DNA of 64,000 nucleotides from assembly GCA_041392805.1 (NCBI GenBank), contig JAWKLJ010000002.1:1441001-1505000 (forward strand), written 5' to 3'. The translations under genes were made by a program, and so were the position numbers. Shown piece by piece: positions 42,919-50,896 of the stretch. Every line of letters begins with the position of its first letter. Position 1 is the first letter of the stretch. The stretch comes from Saprospiraceae bacterium (GTDB lineage Bacteria > Bacteroidota > Bacteroidia > Chitinophagales > Saprospiraceae). The notes under the pieces were generated by a model. The model saw only the letters and a list, made by a program, of their open reading frames with translations, was not told where the DNA came from and made no database searches.

Positions 42919-43215
42919 TTGTTATTTGTTCAAGTTTTTGAATGCTGTAGATTAAAAACAAATTATAGGATTATTTTACAATAAAAAATAGGATATTTCC
43001 ATAATTTCTTCAAGCTAACTAAAAATAATCAAAATAGTAGGTAGATATAGGTATACGGGTATGGTTTCATTTTTGTTTTGTCAGCTGCTGGTAGGACAAG
43101 TTGATAAAGCCAAAAAATGAGAGGTAAATGTTTATCCTATTTTTAGGGAAACCAATAACTTTATGTCAACGCAATGTAGTTGCCAATAAGTGAATCATCA
43201 ATCAATACACATACC
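42919..43215. other. Divergent intergenic region, no gene
   Basis: This AT-rich region lies between the prolyl oligopeptidase (minus) and amidohydrolase (plus) genes. No convincing paired promoter boxes, hairpins or frames were seen. Confidence 0.5.
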
Positions 43216-44976
43216 ATGAAAAAATGGATTACCAGTCTAAGACTGGCTATAAATCGGACAGTTGAAGTGGGAAAGGCGAAGTCGGAAGTGGGAAGTTGGA
43301 AATGGGGAAGTGCCGTGATTTTAACCTCCGCTTTCCCTTTTACCCTCCTGTTTAGGCGCCATCGGCCAGCCGCCAAATGGATCCTAGCCAGTTTGTTTAC
43401 TAGTTGCCTGTTTTGGGGAAATGCACAGGTGTTGAAAGCACCGGATCGGACCCCGGGAGAAGGAGAGGGGCCTTTCCCGCAATTAATCATTAGAGGGGGA
43501 ACCTTGATTAATGGCAATGGAGCACCTCCCATGGGACCCGTAGATATTGTCATTGAGAACAACATCATTAAGGCCATTAGGATGGTCGGCTACCCTGGTG
43601 TAGCCATCGACCCAAAGAATAGGCCAGTTCTGAAGCCAGGGGGCAAGGAAATCCAGGCAGAAGGCAAGTATGTCCTTCCGGGGTTGATCGATATGCATGG
43701 GCATATTGGCGGAACAGCCCAAGGGGCAGATGGAGAGTATGTGTTCAAATTGTGGATGGGGCATGGTATCACTACCATCCGCGATCCTTCCTGTGGCAAT
43801 GGCCTTGATTGGGTGTTGGAGCATAAAAAGCGCAGCAGTGCCAATGAAATAGTCGCCCCCAGAATTCTTGCTTATACCGCCTTTGGTCAAGGATGGGACC
43901 AGCCGCCCAGCACCCCGGAGGAAGCGATCAAGTGGGTGCGTGAGAATAAAAACAAAGGTGCCGATGGTATAAAATTCTTTGGTGCTCCGCCGGAAATCAT
44001 GAAAGCAGCCTTGGAGGAGAATAAAAAACTCGGCCTGGGATCAGCCTGTCATCATGCCCAATTGGATGTAGCCAGGTGGAATGTTTTGCATTCAGCCAGA
44101 GCAGGACTTACATCTATGGAGCACTGGTATGGTCTTCCTGAAGCCCTATTTGAAGACAGGACGGTGCAAGATTATCCGCTGGATTACAACTATGCCAATG
44201 AGCAGGACCGTTTTGGTCAGGCTGGCAGACTCTGGAAACAGGCTGCACCTCCCTATTCCGACCATTGGAATAAAGTCATGGACGAGCTTTTGGCCCTGGA
44301 TTTTACCCTCGATCCCACTTTTAATATCTATGAAGCCAGCCGAGATTTGATGCGCGCCAGGAGAGCGGAGTGGCACGAAGAATATACGATGCCAAGTCTA
44401 TGGCGATTTTACCAACCCAGTAAAATTTCACATGGTTCGTACTGGCATTTTTGGGGAACGGAAGAAGAAGTCGCCTGGCGAGAAAATTATCGACTTTGGA
44501 TGACTTTCATTAATGAATACAAAAACCGGGGTGGAAGAGTCACCGCAGGTTCTGATTCAGGCTTTATTTTCCAGTTGTATGGCTTTGCCTACATCCGGGA
44601 GTTGGAATTACTGCGAGAAGCCGGATTCCACCCGTTGGAAGTCATTCGTTCGGCCACGCTCAATGGCGCTGAAGCCTTACAAATGGATGATAAAATTGGT
44701 TCCATTCAAGTAGGAAAACTGGCAGATTTAATCATCTTGGAAGAAAACCCTTTGCAAAATATGAAGGTGCTTTATGGGACTGGGGCAATCAAACTGACCG
44801 ATGATAATGAAGTGGTAAGGGTTGGCGGCGTTCAATATACGATTAAAGATGGGGTAATCTATGATGCCAAAAAACTATTAGAGGATGTCAGGCGAATGGT
44901 ACAACAGGCCAAGCAAAAAGAAGACTTTGAAATTGTACAACCGGGGAAAGAAAAAACGAAATCGGATTCTCCTTAG
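43216..44976 (+). CDS. Amidohydrolase, imidazolonepropionase-like, exported
   Basis: This 586-residue metal-dependent hydrolase of the amidohydrolase superfamily has LIIRGGTLINGNG and KYVLPGLIDMHGHIGG (the HxH metal site), GADGIKFFG (the position of the bridging lysine), HHAQ, and AGSDSGFIFQLYGFAY (the metal aspartate). The C-terminus shows GSIQVGKLADLIILEENPL. The hydrophobic stretch WILASLFTSCLFWGNAQ near residues 55-71 looks like the core and cleavage site of a signal peptide. It lies about 40 codons downstream of its natural start MKKWITSLRLAIN because a purine-rich repeat is inserted in frame. The substrate is unknown; secreted dipeptidases and lactonases share this fold. Confidence 0.85.
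   Translation: MKKWITSLRLAINRTVEVGKAKSEVGSWKWGSAVILTSAFPFTLLFRRHRPAAKWILASLFTSCLFWGNAQVLKAPDRTPGEGEGPFPQLIIRGGTLINGNGAPPMGPVDIVIENNIIKAIRMVGYPGVAIDPKNRPVLKPGGKEIQAEGKYVLPGLIDMHGHIGGTAQGADGEYVFKLWMGHGITTIRDPSCGNGLDWVLEHKKRSSANEIVAPRILAYTAFGQGWDQPPSTPEEAIKWVRENKNKGADGIKFFGAPPEIMKAALEENKKLGLGSACHHAQLDVARWNVLHSARAGLTSMEHWYGLPEALFEDRTVQDYPLDYNYANEQDRFGQAGRLWKQAAPPYSDHWNKVMDELLALDFTLDPTFNIYEASRDLMRARRAEWHEEYTMPSLWRFYQPSKISHGSYWHFWGTEEEVAWRENYRLWMTFINEYKNRGGRVTAGSDSGFIFQLYGFAYIRELELLREAGFHPLEVIRSATLNGAEALQMDDKIGSIQVGKLADLIILEENPLQNMKVLYGTGAIKLTDDNEVVRVGGVQYTIKDGVIYDAKKLLEDVRRMVQQAKQKEDFEIVQPGKEKTKSDSP
43255..43375. repeat. GGAAGTCGG-type repeat inserted in frame in amidohydrolase gene
   Basis: GAAGTGGGAAAGGCGAAGTC, then GGAAGTGGGAAGTTGG, and a complementary CCGCTTTCCCTTTTACCC block match the intergenic repeat family. 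Here they are translated as VEVGKAKSEVGSWKWG followed by a hydrophobic piece. The outer borders are estimated from where signal-peptide-like sequence resumes. Confidence 0.65.
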
Positions 44977-44977
44977 T

Positions 44978-45136
44978 AATGGTGAAAGAATAAGTTGTTG
45001 ATTTCAGGGGAGTCATTTTTTCACCAGACAAGGCACGAGGAGGGAGCCTAGCCTGGCTAAGTGACCGATCGAGTAACGCAGTATGGTGGAAAAAGGGCCC
45101 CATCAAATTAATAAGTTATTCTTTTACCATTACTTA
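44978..45136. repeat. 160-bp inverted-repeat (MITE-like) element
   Basis: AATGGTGAAAGAATAAGTTGTT at the left matches the reverse complement of the right end (45110-45134) with four mismatches. Inner arms (ATTTCAGGGGAGTC... and TGGTGGAAAAAGGGCCCC) also pair. The core is GACAAGGCACGAGGAGGG AGCCTAGCC-type sequence (bases 45027-45080, written here with a gap). No frame is present. Only one copy lies in this window. The remaining 45137-45285 carries the sulP promoter region. Confidence 0.6.
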
Positions 45137-45234
45137 ATAAATAAAGAATTTTTAGCAAGAAAGCCTAAAGGTCAACAATAAAAGGTTTATTTTGTTGTCA
45201 TATAGTAAAGCTATCTTTTTTGGTGGCTTAACAC

Positions 45235-45242
45235 TATTTTTG
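45235..45242 (+). promoter_or_regulatory. TAnnTTTG box upstream of sulP
   Basis: TATTTTTG fits the -7 consensus. A T-rich tract at 45216-45221 is the nearest -33 candidate. The leader would be about 37 nt. Confidence 0.45.
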
Positions 45243-45285
45243 TATCGTGTGATGATCATTAACAAACCATTTCAATAATTGTATC

Positions 45286-47007
45286 ATGAAGAAGGTACTC
45301 CAGTTTGACCTATCTAACCTAAAAGGCGATTTTTTTGGGGGACTTACTGCTGGGGTGGTCGCCCTTCCATTAGCCCTAGCTTTTGGCGAACAAACCGAGT
45401 TGGGGGCAATTGCTGGATTATATGGCGCTATCGCGATCGGTGTTTTAGCAGCCTTCTTTGGCGGAACACCCACTCAAATTAGTGGCCCAACGGCACCTAT
45501 GACCGTTGTATCAGCCCTTATCATTGCAGATGCAATTGACTATGCGGGGAGTTTAGAATTAGCCATCCCTATTATTTTAGCCACTTTCTTTATTGCCGGA
45601 TTAATAGAAGCCTTGATGGGAGTGGTCAAACTTGGCAAGTACATCAAGTATATTCCCTATCCGGTGGTATCCGGATTCATGAGTGGTATTGGTATCATTA
45701 TTATCATCACGCAAATATTCCCTTTCTTTGGTGTATCGGCACCCGGAGGAGGTCCTTTGGGAACAATAAAAGCAATCCATAAAATACCTGAAGTGGTGAA
45801 TATCTTTTCGGTAGGGATAGCCATTGCTACGATCGGAATCATTTATCTCCTTCCTAAATTGACAAAAAAAGTGCCTGCCGCACTAGTCGCTCTCGTGCTT
45901 ATTTCAGGAGTAGCTTTTTTGATTTTCCCAACCGATATGATCCTTCGCATTAATTCAAAAGGGGAAATACCTACAGGCTTGCCTAGTCTGGAACTCGGGT
46001 TTATCAAAGTATTTTCCGATTTTCAACACATGATGGTTGTTTTTGAATATGCCTTTACTTTGGCGGCGCTGGGAGCTATTGACTCCTTATTGACTTCCGT
46101 GGTGGCGGATAACATGACCAAAACCAAACACAACAGTGACCAAGAATTAATAGGGCAGGGGATAGGTAATATGGCTGCATCACTAATTGGTGGATTACCA
46201 GGAGCTGGTGCCACCATGCGAACCGTCATCAACATCAATGTCGGGGGGAAAACCAAGATATCGGGGATAGTTGCGGGTCTTTTCTTATTAGCCGTTTTAT
46301 TGGGTATTGGGTCGCTGGTTGGGCATGTTCCGAATGCGGTATTGGCGGGCATTTTGATAACGGTCGGGATTGGCATTATCGACTATAAAGGTTTTCGACA
46401 CCTTACCAGTGTTCCAAGAGCGGATGCTATCGTCATGGTAGTTGTTTTGTTACTGACGGTCTTTGTTGATCTGCTTATTGCGGTTGCGGTAGGAATGGTG
46501 CTATCTGCTATGTTGTTTATGAAAAAGATTTCTGATGTAGTAGACCATAAAACACGCACGGCTCCTTTAAGGGATTTTTCGAGGGAAGTACCTTGGCAAG
46601 ATGAAGGAGATATTATTGAAAAAATTGGCGATCGGGTGTATATTAAACACTTGGATGGCCCTTTGTTTTTTGGCTTTGCCTCTCGGTTTCAAGACTTGAT
46701 AAAGGCATTGCCGGATATAGAGGTCGTCGTCATTCGAATGGACAAAGTCCCTTATGTAGACCAATCAGGGCTATATGCCATGGAAGAGGCCATCCTGGAC
46801 TTGCGAAAACTACAAATTGCGGTTGTTTTTACAAATCTTCATGGCCAACCACGGGATATGTTTAAAGCGATCAATCTTATTCCTGGTCTCATCCCAGAGG
46901 AATATTCTTTTGACGATTTCCAGGCTTGTACCGAATGGCTAGAATCCTACTTAAATAAATCTGAGGATGGAACTTTAAAGCGCGTAGTAACAGACCAAAA
47001 CCGCTAA
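45286..47007 (+). CDS. SulP-family anion transporter with STAS domain
   Basis: This 573-residue inner-membrane transporter of the SLC26/SulP family exchanges or imports sulfate, bicarbonate or similar anions. The family start DLKGDxxGGLTAGVVALPLA is nearly intact (NLKGDFFGGLTAGVVALPL). The TPTQISGPTAPMTV segment of the binding site follows, with about 12-14 membrane segments. The C-terminal STAS domain (about 430-555) has DQSGLYAMEEAI. The closest-looking relatives include bicarbonate transporters, but the substrate is not decided by sequence. A hairpin with TTTTA overlaps the stop codon. Confidence 0.93.
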   Translation: MKKVLQFDLSNLKGDFFGGLTAGVVALPLALAFGEQTELGAIAGLYGAIAIGVLAAFFGGTPTQISGPTAPMTVVSALIIADAIDYAGSLELAIPIILATFFIAGLIEALMGVVKLGKYIKYIPYPVVSGFMSGIGIIIIITQIFPFFGVSAPGGGPLGTIKAIHKIPEVVNIFSVGIAIATIGIIYLLPKLTKKVPAALVALVLISGVAFLIFPTDMILRINSKGEIPTGLPSLELGFIKVFSDFQHMMVVFEYAFTLAALGAIDSLLTSVVADNMTKTKHNSDQELIGQGIGNMAASLIGGLPGAGATMRTVININVGGKTKISGIVAGLFLLAVLLGIGSLVGHVPNAVLAGILITVGIGIIDYKGFRHLTSVPRADAIVMVVVLLLTVFVDLLIAVAVGMVLSAMLFMKKISDVVDHKTRTAPLRDFSREVPWQDEGDIIEKIGDRVYIKHLDGPLFFGFASRFQDLIKALPDIEVVVIRMDKVPYVDQSGLYAMEEAILDLRKLQIAVVFTNLHGQPRDMFKAINLIPGLIPEEYSFDDFQACTEWLESYLNKSEDGTLKRVVTDQNR

Positions 47008-47040
47008 CTTCGTAGCTGAGCGAGACAGCAGAAGTTTTAT
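47006..47040 (+). terminator. Hairpin with short T-run after sulP
   Basis: AACTTC at 47006-47011 pairs with GAAGTT at 47031-47036. The inner CTG/CAG bases also pair, and TTTTA ends the structure. It overlaps the sulP stop codon and would separate sulP from the TetR gene. Confidence 0.5.
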
Positions 47041-47056
47041 TGTTTACCCAGTGTAT

Positions 47057-47064
47057 TAATTTTG
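47057..47064 (+). promoter_or_regulatory. TAnnTTTG box upstream of TetR gene
   Basis: TAATTTTG fits the -7 consensus, with TTTT at 47035-47038 18-19 nt upstream as the -33 element. The leader would be about 17 nt before ATG 47088. Confidence 0.5.
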
Positions 47065-47087
47065 CGAGCTATAAAATCAATTAGGAT

Positions 47088-47765
47088 ATGTCAGTATCTG
47101 TTCAGATTAGTGTCAATTCAAATTTATTCCTGAGAGACCCTCAGGAAACCAAGCTAGGTAAGAGCATTATCTTCAACAGTATTTACCTGATAGATGAAAT
47201 GGGGTTGGAAGCATTTACCTTTAAGAAATTAGCACAAAAAATGGACTCCACAGAGGCATCCATTTATCGCTATTTTGAAAACAAGCACCTGTTACTTGTT
47301 TTTCTCCTTTCCTGGTATTGGGAATGGTTGAGTTTTCGGATTGATTTTAATTCCATGAATGTAATAGATCCTAAAGATAAATTAAAAATTGTGATCCGAA
47401 CCATTGCTGATACGATTCGGATGAGCACTCCTCCAGAATATATAGATCGGGATGCCTTACACCGGATTGTGGTAGCGGAGGGAACCAAAGCTTATCATAT
47501 CAAGTCGGTAGATGAAGAAAATAGTAAAGGCTTTTTTTATAACTATAAAAAACTAACCAATAAAATTGCGGCTATTATTTTGGCCATCAAGCCTGACTTT
47601 CCCTATCCCCAAACCTTAGCAAGTAATTTATTGGAGATCGGCAACAATCAACTTCATTTTGCCCACCATATTCCAACCTTGACCGATATTCAAAATGGGC
47701 CAGACGAAATAGAAGACTTGATAAAATTGATGGAGTTTTTTGCTTTTAAATTAATTGAATCCTGA
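47088..47765 (+). CDS. TetR-family transcriptional regulator
   Basis: This 225-residue regulator carries an N-terminal TetR helix-turn-helix (about residues 25-70: LIDEMGLEAFTFKKLAQKMD, then STEASIYRYFENKHLLL) and a helical ligand-binding domain that does not match a well-known subgroup. The first 20 residues are an unusual extension. It follows sulP by 80 nt on the same strand, but a terminator and a promoter box between them suggest separate transcription. Its 3' end overlaps the convergent lipoprotein gene by 15 nt. The ligand and targets are unknown. Confidence 0.88.
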   Translation: MSVSVQISVNSNLFLRDPQETKLGKSIIFNSIYLIDEMGLEAFTFKKLAQKMDSTEASIYRYFENKHLLLVFLLSWYWEWLSFRIDFNSMNVIDPKDKLKIVIRTIADTIRMSTPPEYIDRDALHRIVVAEGTKAYHIKSVDEENSKGFFYNYKKLTNKIAAIILAIKPDFPYPQTLASNLLEIGNNQLHFAHHIPTLTDIQNGPDEIEDLIKLMEFFAFKLIES

Positions 47766-48164
47766 GCTCGTATCTTGTTGTAATTTCACCAACTTTAATA
47801 TTCGCTCCTTGCCTTGGTCATTCATCCTTAGTTGAAGGGTATCAGTCGTTAATTGCAGGATTTCTACAGCCTTGGCTGTAGTGGTAGTGTGACTGGTATC
47901 GGTGGTGTATAAATACTGGTGTTCAACGTGGTATCGACCAGCCTCTTTATACGCAAGGGTGCTCTCATAGTGATACGTATTCCCTTCCTGAAACCCCAGT
48001 TGAATCTCTGCCACATTGATATCTAAGGCCTCGCCCTCCTCTAATACCTCGAAAGCAGTCCAATGGCCAATCAGCGGATCAGGTTGGTCCTTCATACAAC
48101 TAAACAAACACAGCAACACTGCCAGAGAGCGCAAAATCCGAGTCTTTTCCACTATTTTTTCCAT
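47751..48164 (-). CDS. Small lipoprotein (lipocalin-like)
   Basis: This 137-residue protein has a signal with a lipobox-like LCLFSC (Cys23). The mature part, IGHWTAFEVLEEGEAL followed by a run of beta-strands, resembles the short lipocalin-like domains of many Bacteroidota lipoproteins. The function is unknown. Its start codon follows the nhaD stop codon with no spacing, so it is co-transcribed and probably translationally coupled with the antiporter gene. Its end overlaps the convergent TetR gene by 15 nt. Confidence 0.7.
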   Translation of the reverse strand: MEKIVEKTRILRSLAVLLCLFSCMKDQPDPLIGHWTAFEVLEEGEALDINVAEIQLGFQEGNTYHYESTLAYKEAGRYHVEHQYLYTTDTSHTTTTAKAVEILQLTTDTLQLRMNDQGKERILKLVKLQQDTSSGFN

Positions 48165-49532
48165 CTAACCAAGCAATGGGTTTAGTAAGATAAACACCAA
48201 ACTACCTGCAACAAAGCCTAAAAGGGCCAACCAGGATATCTTTTTGAAATACCATATAAAGTCGATCTTTTCCATACCCATGGCCGCTACCCCCGCAGCC
48301 GATCCGATAATGAGCATACTACCACCTGTACCTGCAGCAAAGGCAATGAAGTGCCATAATTTTGCATCCAAGGGTTCGGTGTACATCCCCATAGAAGCGG
48401 CTACCAGCGGCACATTGTCGATGACGGCCGAAAGTAGGCCTAGGAGCATCACTACAATGTCCTGATTGGGGACAGCTACCTGCAAATGTTCGGCCATATA
48501 ACGCAACGAGCCCACCCCGTCAATAGCCATCGTCTCCAGGGCGGCAACGGCCATTAAGATGCCTAGGAAAAAGAGGATACTCGACAACTCAATCCGAGAA
48601 AGGGCATTGTGGGCGGAATATTTTTGTTTTCGTTCTTCACTAAAATCCTCTTCGGGGTGAATGTATTCAGATACTAGCCATACCACGCCCAAGCTGAGCA
48701 TCATACCCATATAAGGCGGTAAATGGGTAATGGTTTTGAAAATGGGGACAAAAACGATGGCACCCAAGCCGAGGTATAACATCTGACCGCTACTCAACAA
48801 TCTATGTGAATCATCAAGGGAACCCGTTTCTACCGCAATGTCTCCTTTAAATTGAGGCAAAAAGGTGGTGGCAATTAAGGTTGGGATCGCAAAACAGACA
48901 ATAGAGGGTAAAATCAAGTGTTCGACTAACCCAAAGGTACTGACCCTGCCCCCGATCCACAGCATGGTTGTTGTCACATCTCCAATAGGCGACCAGGCCC
49001 CTCCCGCATTCGCCGCAATAACCGCTAAGGAAACATACCAAATCCGAGATTCTCGGTCTTTGATGATCTTCCTGATAAGCGTGACTAAGACGATGGTTGC
49101 GGTTAGGTTATCAATAATAGCAGAAAGGATAAAAGCCAACGCACCAATGATCCAAAGCAATTTGGATTTGCTACGGGTTTTTACATAACTCTTCAATATT
49201 TCAAAACCGCGATGAAGATCAATGATCTCTACAATCGTCATTGCACCGATCAAGAAAATGAGGATTTCTGCTGTCTTTCCAAGATGGTGTAATAAGGTGT
49301 TGACAAAACCATCTTCTATTTCATGTCCCTGACCATGGCCATTTAACAAAGAAAAAACTTGTTCATGGGTATCGACAACAGAAAGGCTGCCGCTTTGAAA
49401 ACCCATGGCCAATAAGGCCCAACAAAGGGATCCCATTAAAAGTGCTGGTACTGTTTTATCCAGCTTGAGTGGATGCTCGAAAATGATCGTTACATAACCG
49501 AGAACAAAGCAAAGTATAACACCTATTAGCAT
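48165..49532 (-). CDS. nhaD: NhaD-type sodium/proton antiporter
   Basis: This 455-residue inner-membrane protein has 11-13 hydrophobic segments and the NhaD/ArsB superfamily pattern. Visible parts are LFLIGAMTIVEIIDLHRGFE, the ILSAIIDNLTATIVL helix with conserved Asp and Asn, AANAGGAWSPIGDVTTTMLW and the late SAVIDNVPLVAASM motif. These match NhaD, which expels sodium or lithium in exchange for protons and is frequent in marine bacteria. The small lipoprotein gene directly abuts its stop codon. The assignment to NhaD rather than another ion-transporter member is strong. Confidence 0.92.
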   Translation of the reverse strand: MLIGVILCFVLGYVTIIFEHPLKLDKTVPALLMGSLCWALLAMGFQSGSLSVVDTHEQVFSLLNGHGQGHEIEDGFVNTLLHHLGKTAEILIFLIGAMTIVEIIDLHRGFEILKSYVKTRSKSKLLWIIGALAFILSAIIDNLTATIVLVTLIRKIIKDRESRIWYVSLAVIAANAGGAWSPIGDVTTTMLWIGGRVSTFGLVEHLILPSIVCFAIPTLIATTFLPQFKGDIAVETGSLDDSHRLLSSGQMLYLGLGAIVFVPIFKTITHLPPYMGMMLSLGVVWLVSEYIHPEEDFSEERKQKYSAHNALSRIELSSILFFLGILMAVAALETMAIDGVGSLRYMAEHLQVAVPNQDIVVMLLGLLSAVIDNVPLVAASMGMYTEPLDAKLWHFIAFAAGTGGSMLIIGSAAGVAAMGMEKIDFIWYFKKISWLALLGFVAGSLVFILLNPLLG

Positions 49533-49878
49533 GTAAAAGTTGGTTTTGTGAAATCAAATGATACTTGTATTGTAGGATAAACAAAGTTATACATTTGATC
49601 CAGATTTGTCGATACTGGTCTTGGGGAGTCATCAATGTCCTATCGCAAATTTAAAAGAATATCGGAGCTATTATAAGGAGCTTAAGTTTTTTTTATAAAA
49701 TATATTTCAGAGGGGCAGGAACAAAGCGACCTAAAATATTACCTTCTCTGGCCATTTTAATTGGCTAAGACCCAAAAATTGCCACAGAACCATGGGACAA
49801 AGGCATTATGCCATGCAAGTTTGAATAAATCCTCGTATTTTTGTGCCTTTAAATCGATTGCAGGTCTTAAAATTGGTT
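49533..49878. other. Divergent intergenic region between nhaD and dus
   Basis: This 346-bp region has no gene. It contains back-to-back TAnnTTTG-like boxes, TAACTTTG on the minus strand (49589-49582) and TACATTTG on the plus strand (49590-49597), neither with a good -33 partner. A further TATTTTTG at 49836-49843 lies just upstream of dus. Confidence 0.5.
49836..49843 (+). promoter_or_regulatory. TAnnTTTG box upstream of dus
   Basis: TATTTTTG fits the -7 consensus. TTTG at 49820-49823 lies only 12 nt upstream, too close for a normal -33 box. The leader would be about 30 nt. Confidence 0.4.
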
Positions 49879-50880
49879 ATGGTTAAGATTGAAAATGTAG
49901 CATTGGGTGAATTTCCCTTGTTGTTGGCCCCCATGGAAGATGTGAGTGATCCGCCTTTTCGCGCCTTGTGTAAGGCGCAGGGCTGCGATATGATGTACAC
50001 AGAGTTTATATCTGTAGAAGGGCTTATCAGAGATGCCCACAAAAGCCTCCAAAAGTTGGATATTTACGATTATGAACGCCCCATTGGTATACAAATATTT
50101 GGAGCAGAGCTGGATTCGATGCGCAGAGCCGCAGAAATCGTAGAAGAAGCCCAGCCCGAAGTGTTGGACATTAATTTTGGTTGCCCGGTTAAAAAAGTGG
50201 TGTGTAAAATGGCTGGGGCGGGAATTTTGCAAGACATTGATAAAATGGTTAGTTTGACAGAAGCCATCGTCAAATCAACCAAGCTACCCGTAACCGTCAA
50301 AACGAGGTTGGGATGGGATGATCAAACCAAATATATTGAAGAGGTTGCCGAACGTTTGCAGGATGTTGGTATCAAGGCATTATCCATCCATGGGCGTACG
50401 CGAAAACAAATGTATAAAGGAGAGGCCGATTGGAGTTTGATCGGTAAAATTAAAGAAAACCCACGCATTCATATCCCTATTTTTGGTAACGGAGACATTG
50501 ATAGTCCGCAAAAAGCCAAACTGTATCGAGATAGATATGGGGTAGATGGCATTATGATAGGCAGAGCCAGTATTGGTTACCCCTGGATTTTTAGAGAAAT
50601 TAAACATTATTTCGAGACGGGAGAATTGCTCCCGCCACCCAGTGTAAAGGAAAGGGTAGCTGCCGCACGTCAGCACTTAAAACATTCTATAGAATGGAAA
50701 GGTATCAAATTGGGAACACTCGAAATGAGACGGCATTATACCAATTACTTCAGAGGTTTTCCTCATGTTAAACCTTTTAGACAAGAATTGGTTAGCCACG
50801 AAGATCCTGAGGTTCTTTTTGGTATTCTTGATCAAATAGAAGATCACTATAGTGTGAATGAACATATGATTTTAGTTTAA
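49879..50880 (+). CDS. dus: tRNA-dihydrouridine synthase
   Basis: This 333-residue flavoenzyme reduces specific uridines of tRNA to dihydrouridine. The FMN-dependent TIM barrel starts with PLLLAPMEDVSDPPFR. The family signature DINFGCPVKKVVCK carries the catalytic cysteine in GAGILQ-preceding context (VVCKMAGAG). SIHGRTRKQMYKG and VDGIMIGRAS provide phosphate binding. The layout matches DusB-type enzymes. The ATG at 49879 is preferred to an upstream GTG at 49843. The CCA-adding enzyme gene follows 16 nt later, giving a tRNA-maturation pair. Confidence 0.93.
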   Translation: MVKIENVALGEFPLLLAPMEDVSDPPFRALCKAQGCDMMYTEFISVEGLIRDAHKSLQKLDIYDYERPIGIQIFGAELDSMRRAAEIVEEAQPEVLDINFGCPVKKVVCKMAGAGILQDIDKMVSLTEAIVKSTKLPVTVKTRLGWDDQTKYIEEVAERLQDVGIKALSIHGRTRKQMYKGEADWSLIGKIKENPRIHIPIFGNGDIDSPQKAKLYRDRYGVDGIMIGRASIGYPWIFREIKHYFETGELLPPPSVKERVAAARQHLKHSIEWKGIKLGTLEMRRHYTNYFRGFPHVKPFRQELVSHEDPEVLFGILDQIEDHYSVNEHMILV

Positions 50881-50896
50881 CAAATGCATTGTCCTT

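Noticed and set aside
47006..47040. Fourth copy of the GACATCAGAAGTT hairpin family after sulP
   Set aside because: It shares only AACTTC/GAAGTT and AGCAGAAGTTTTA and lacks the GACATC ends and loop. It is better read as a terminator.
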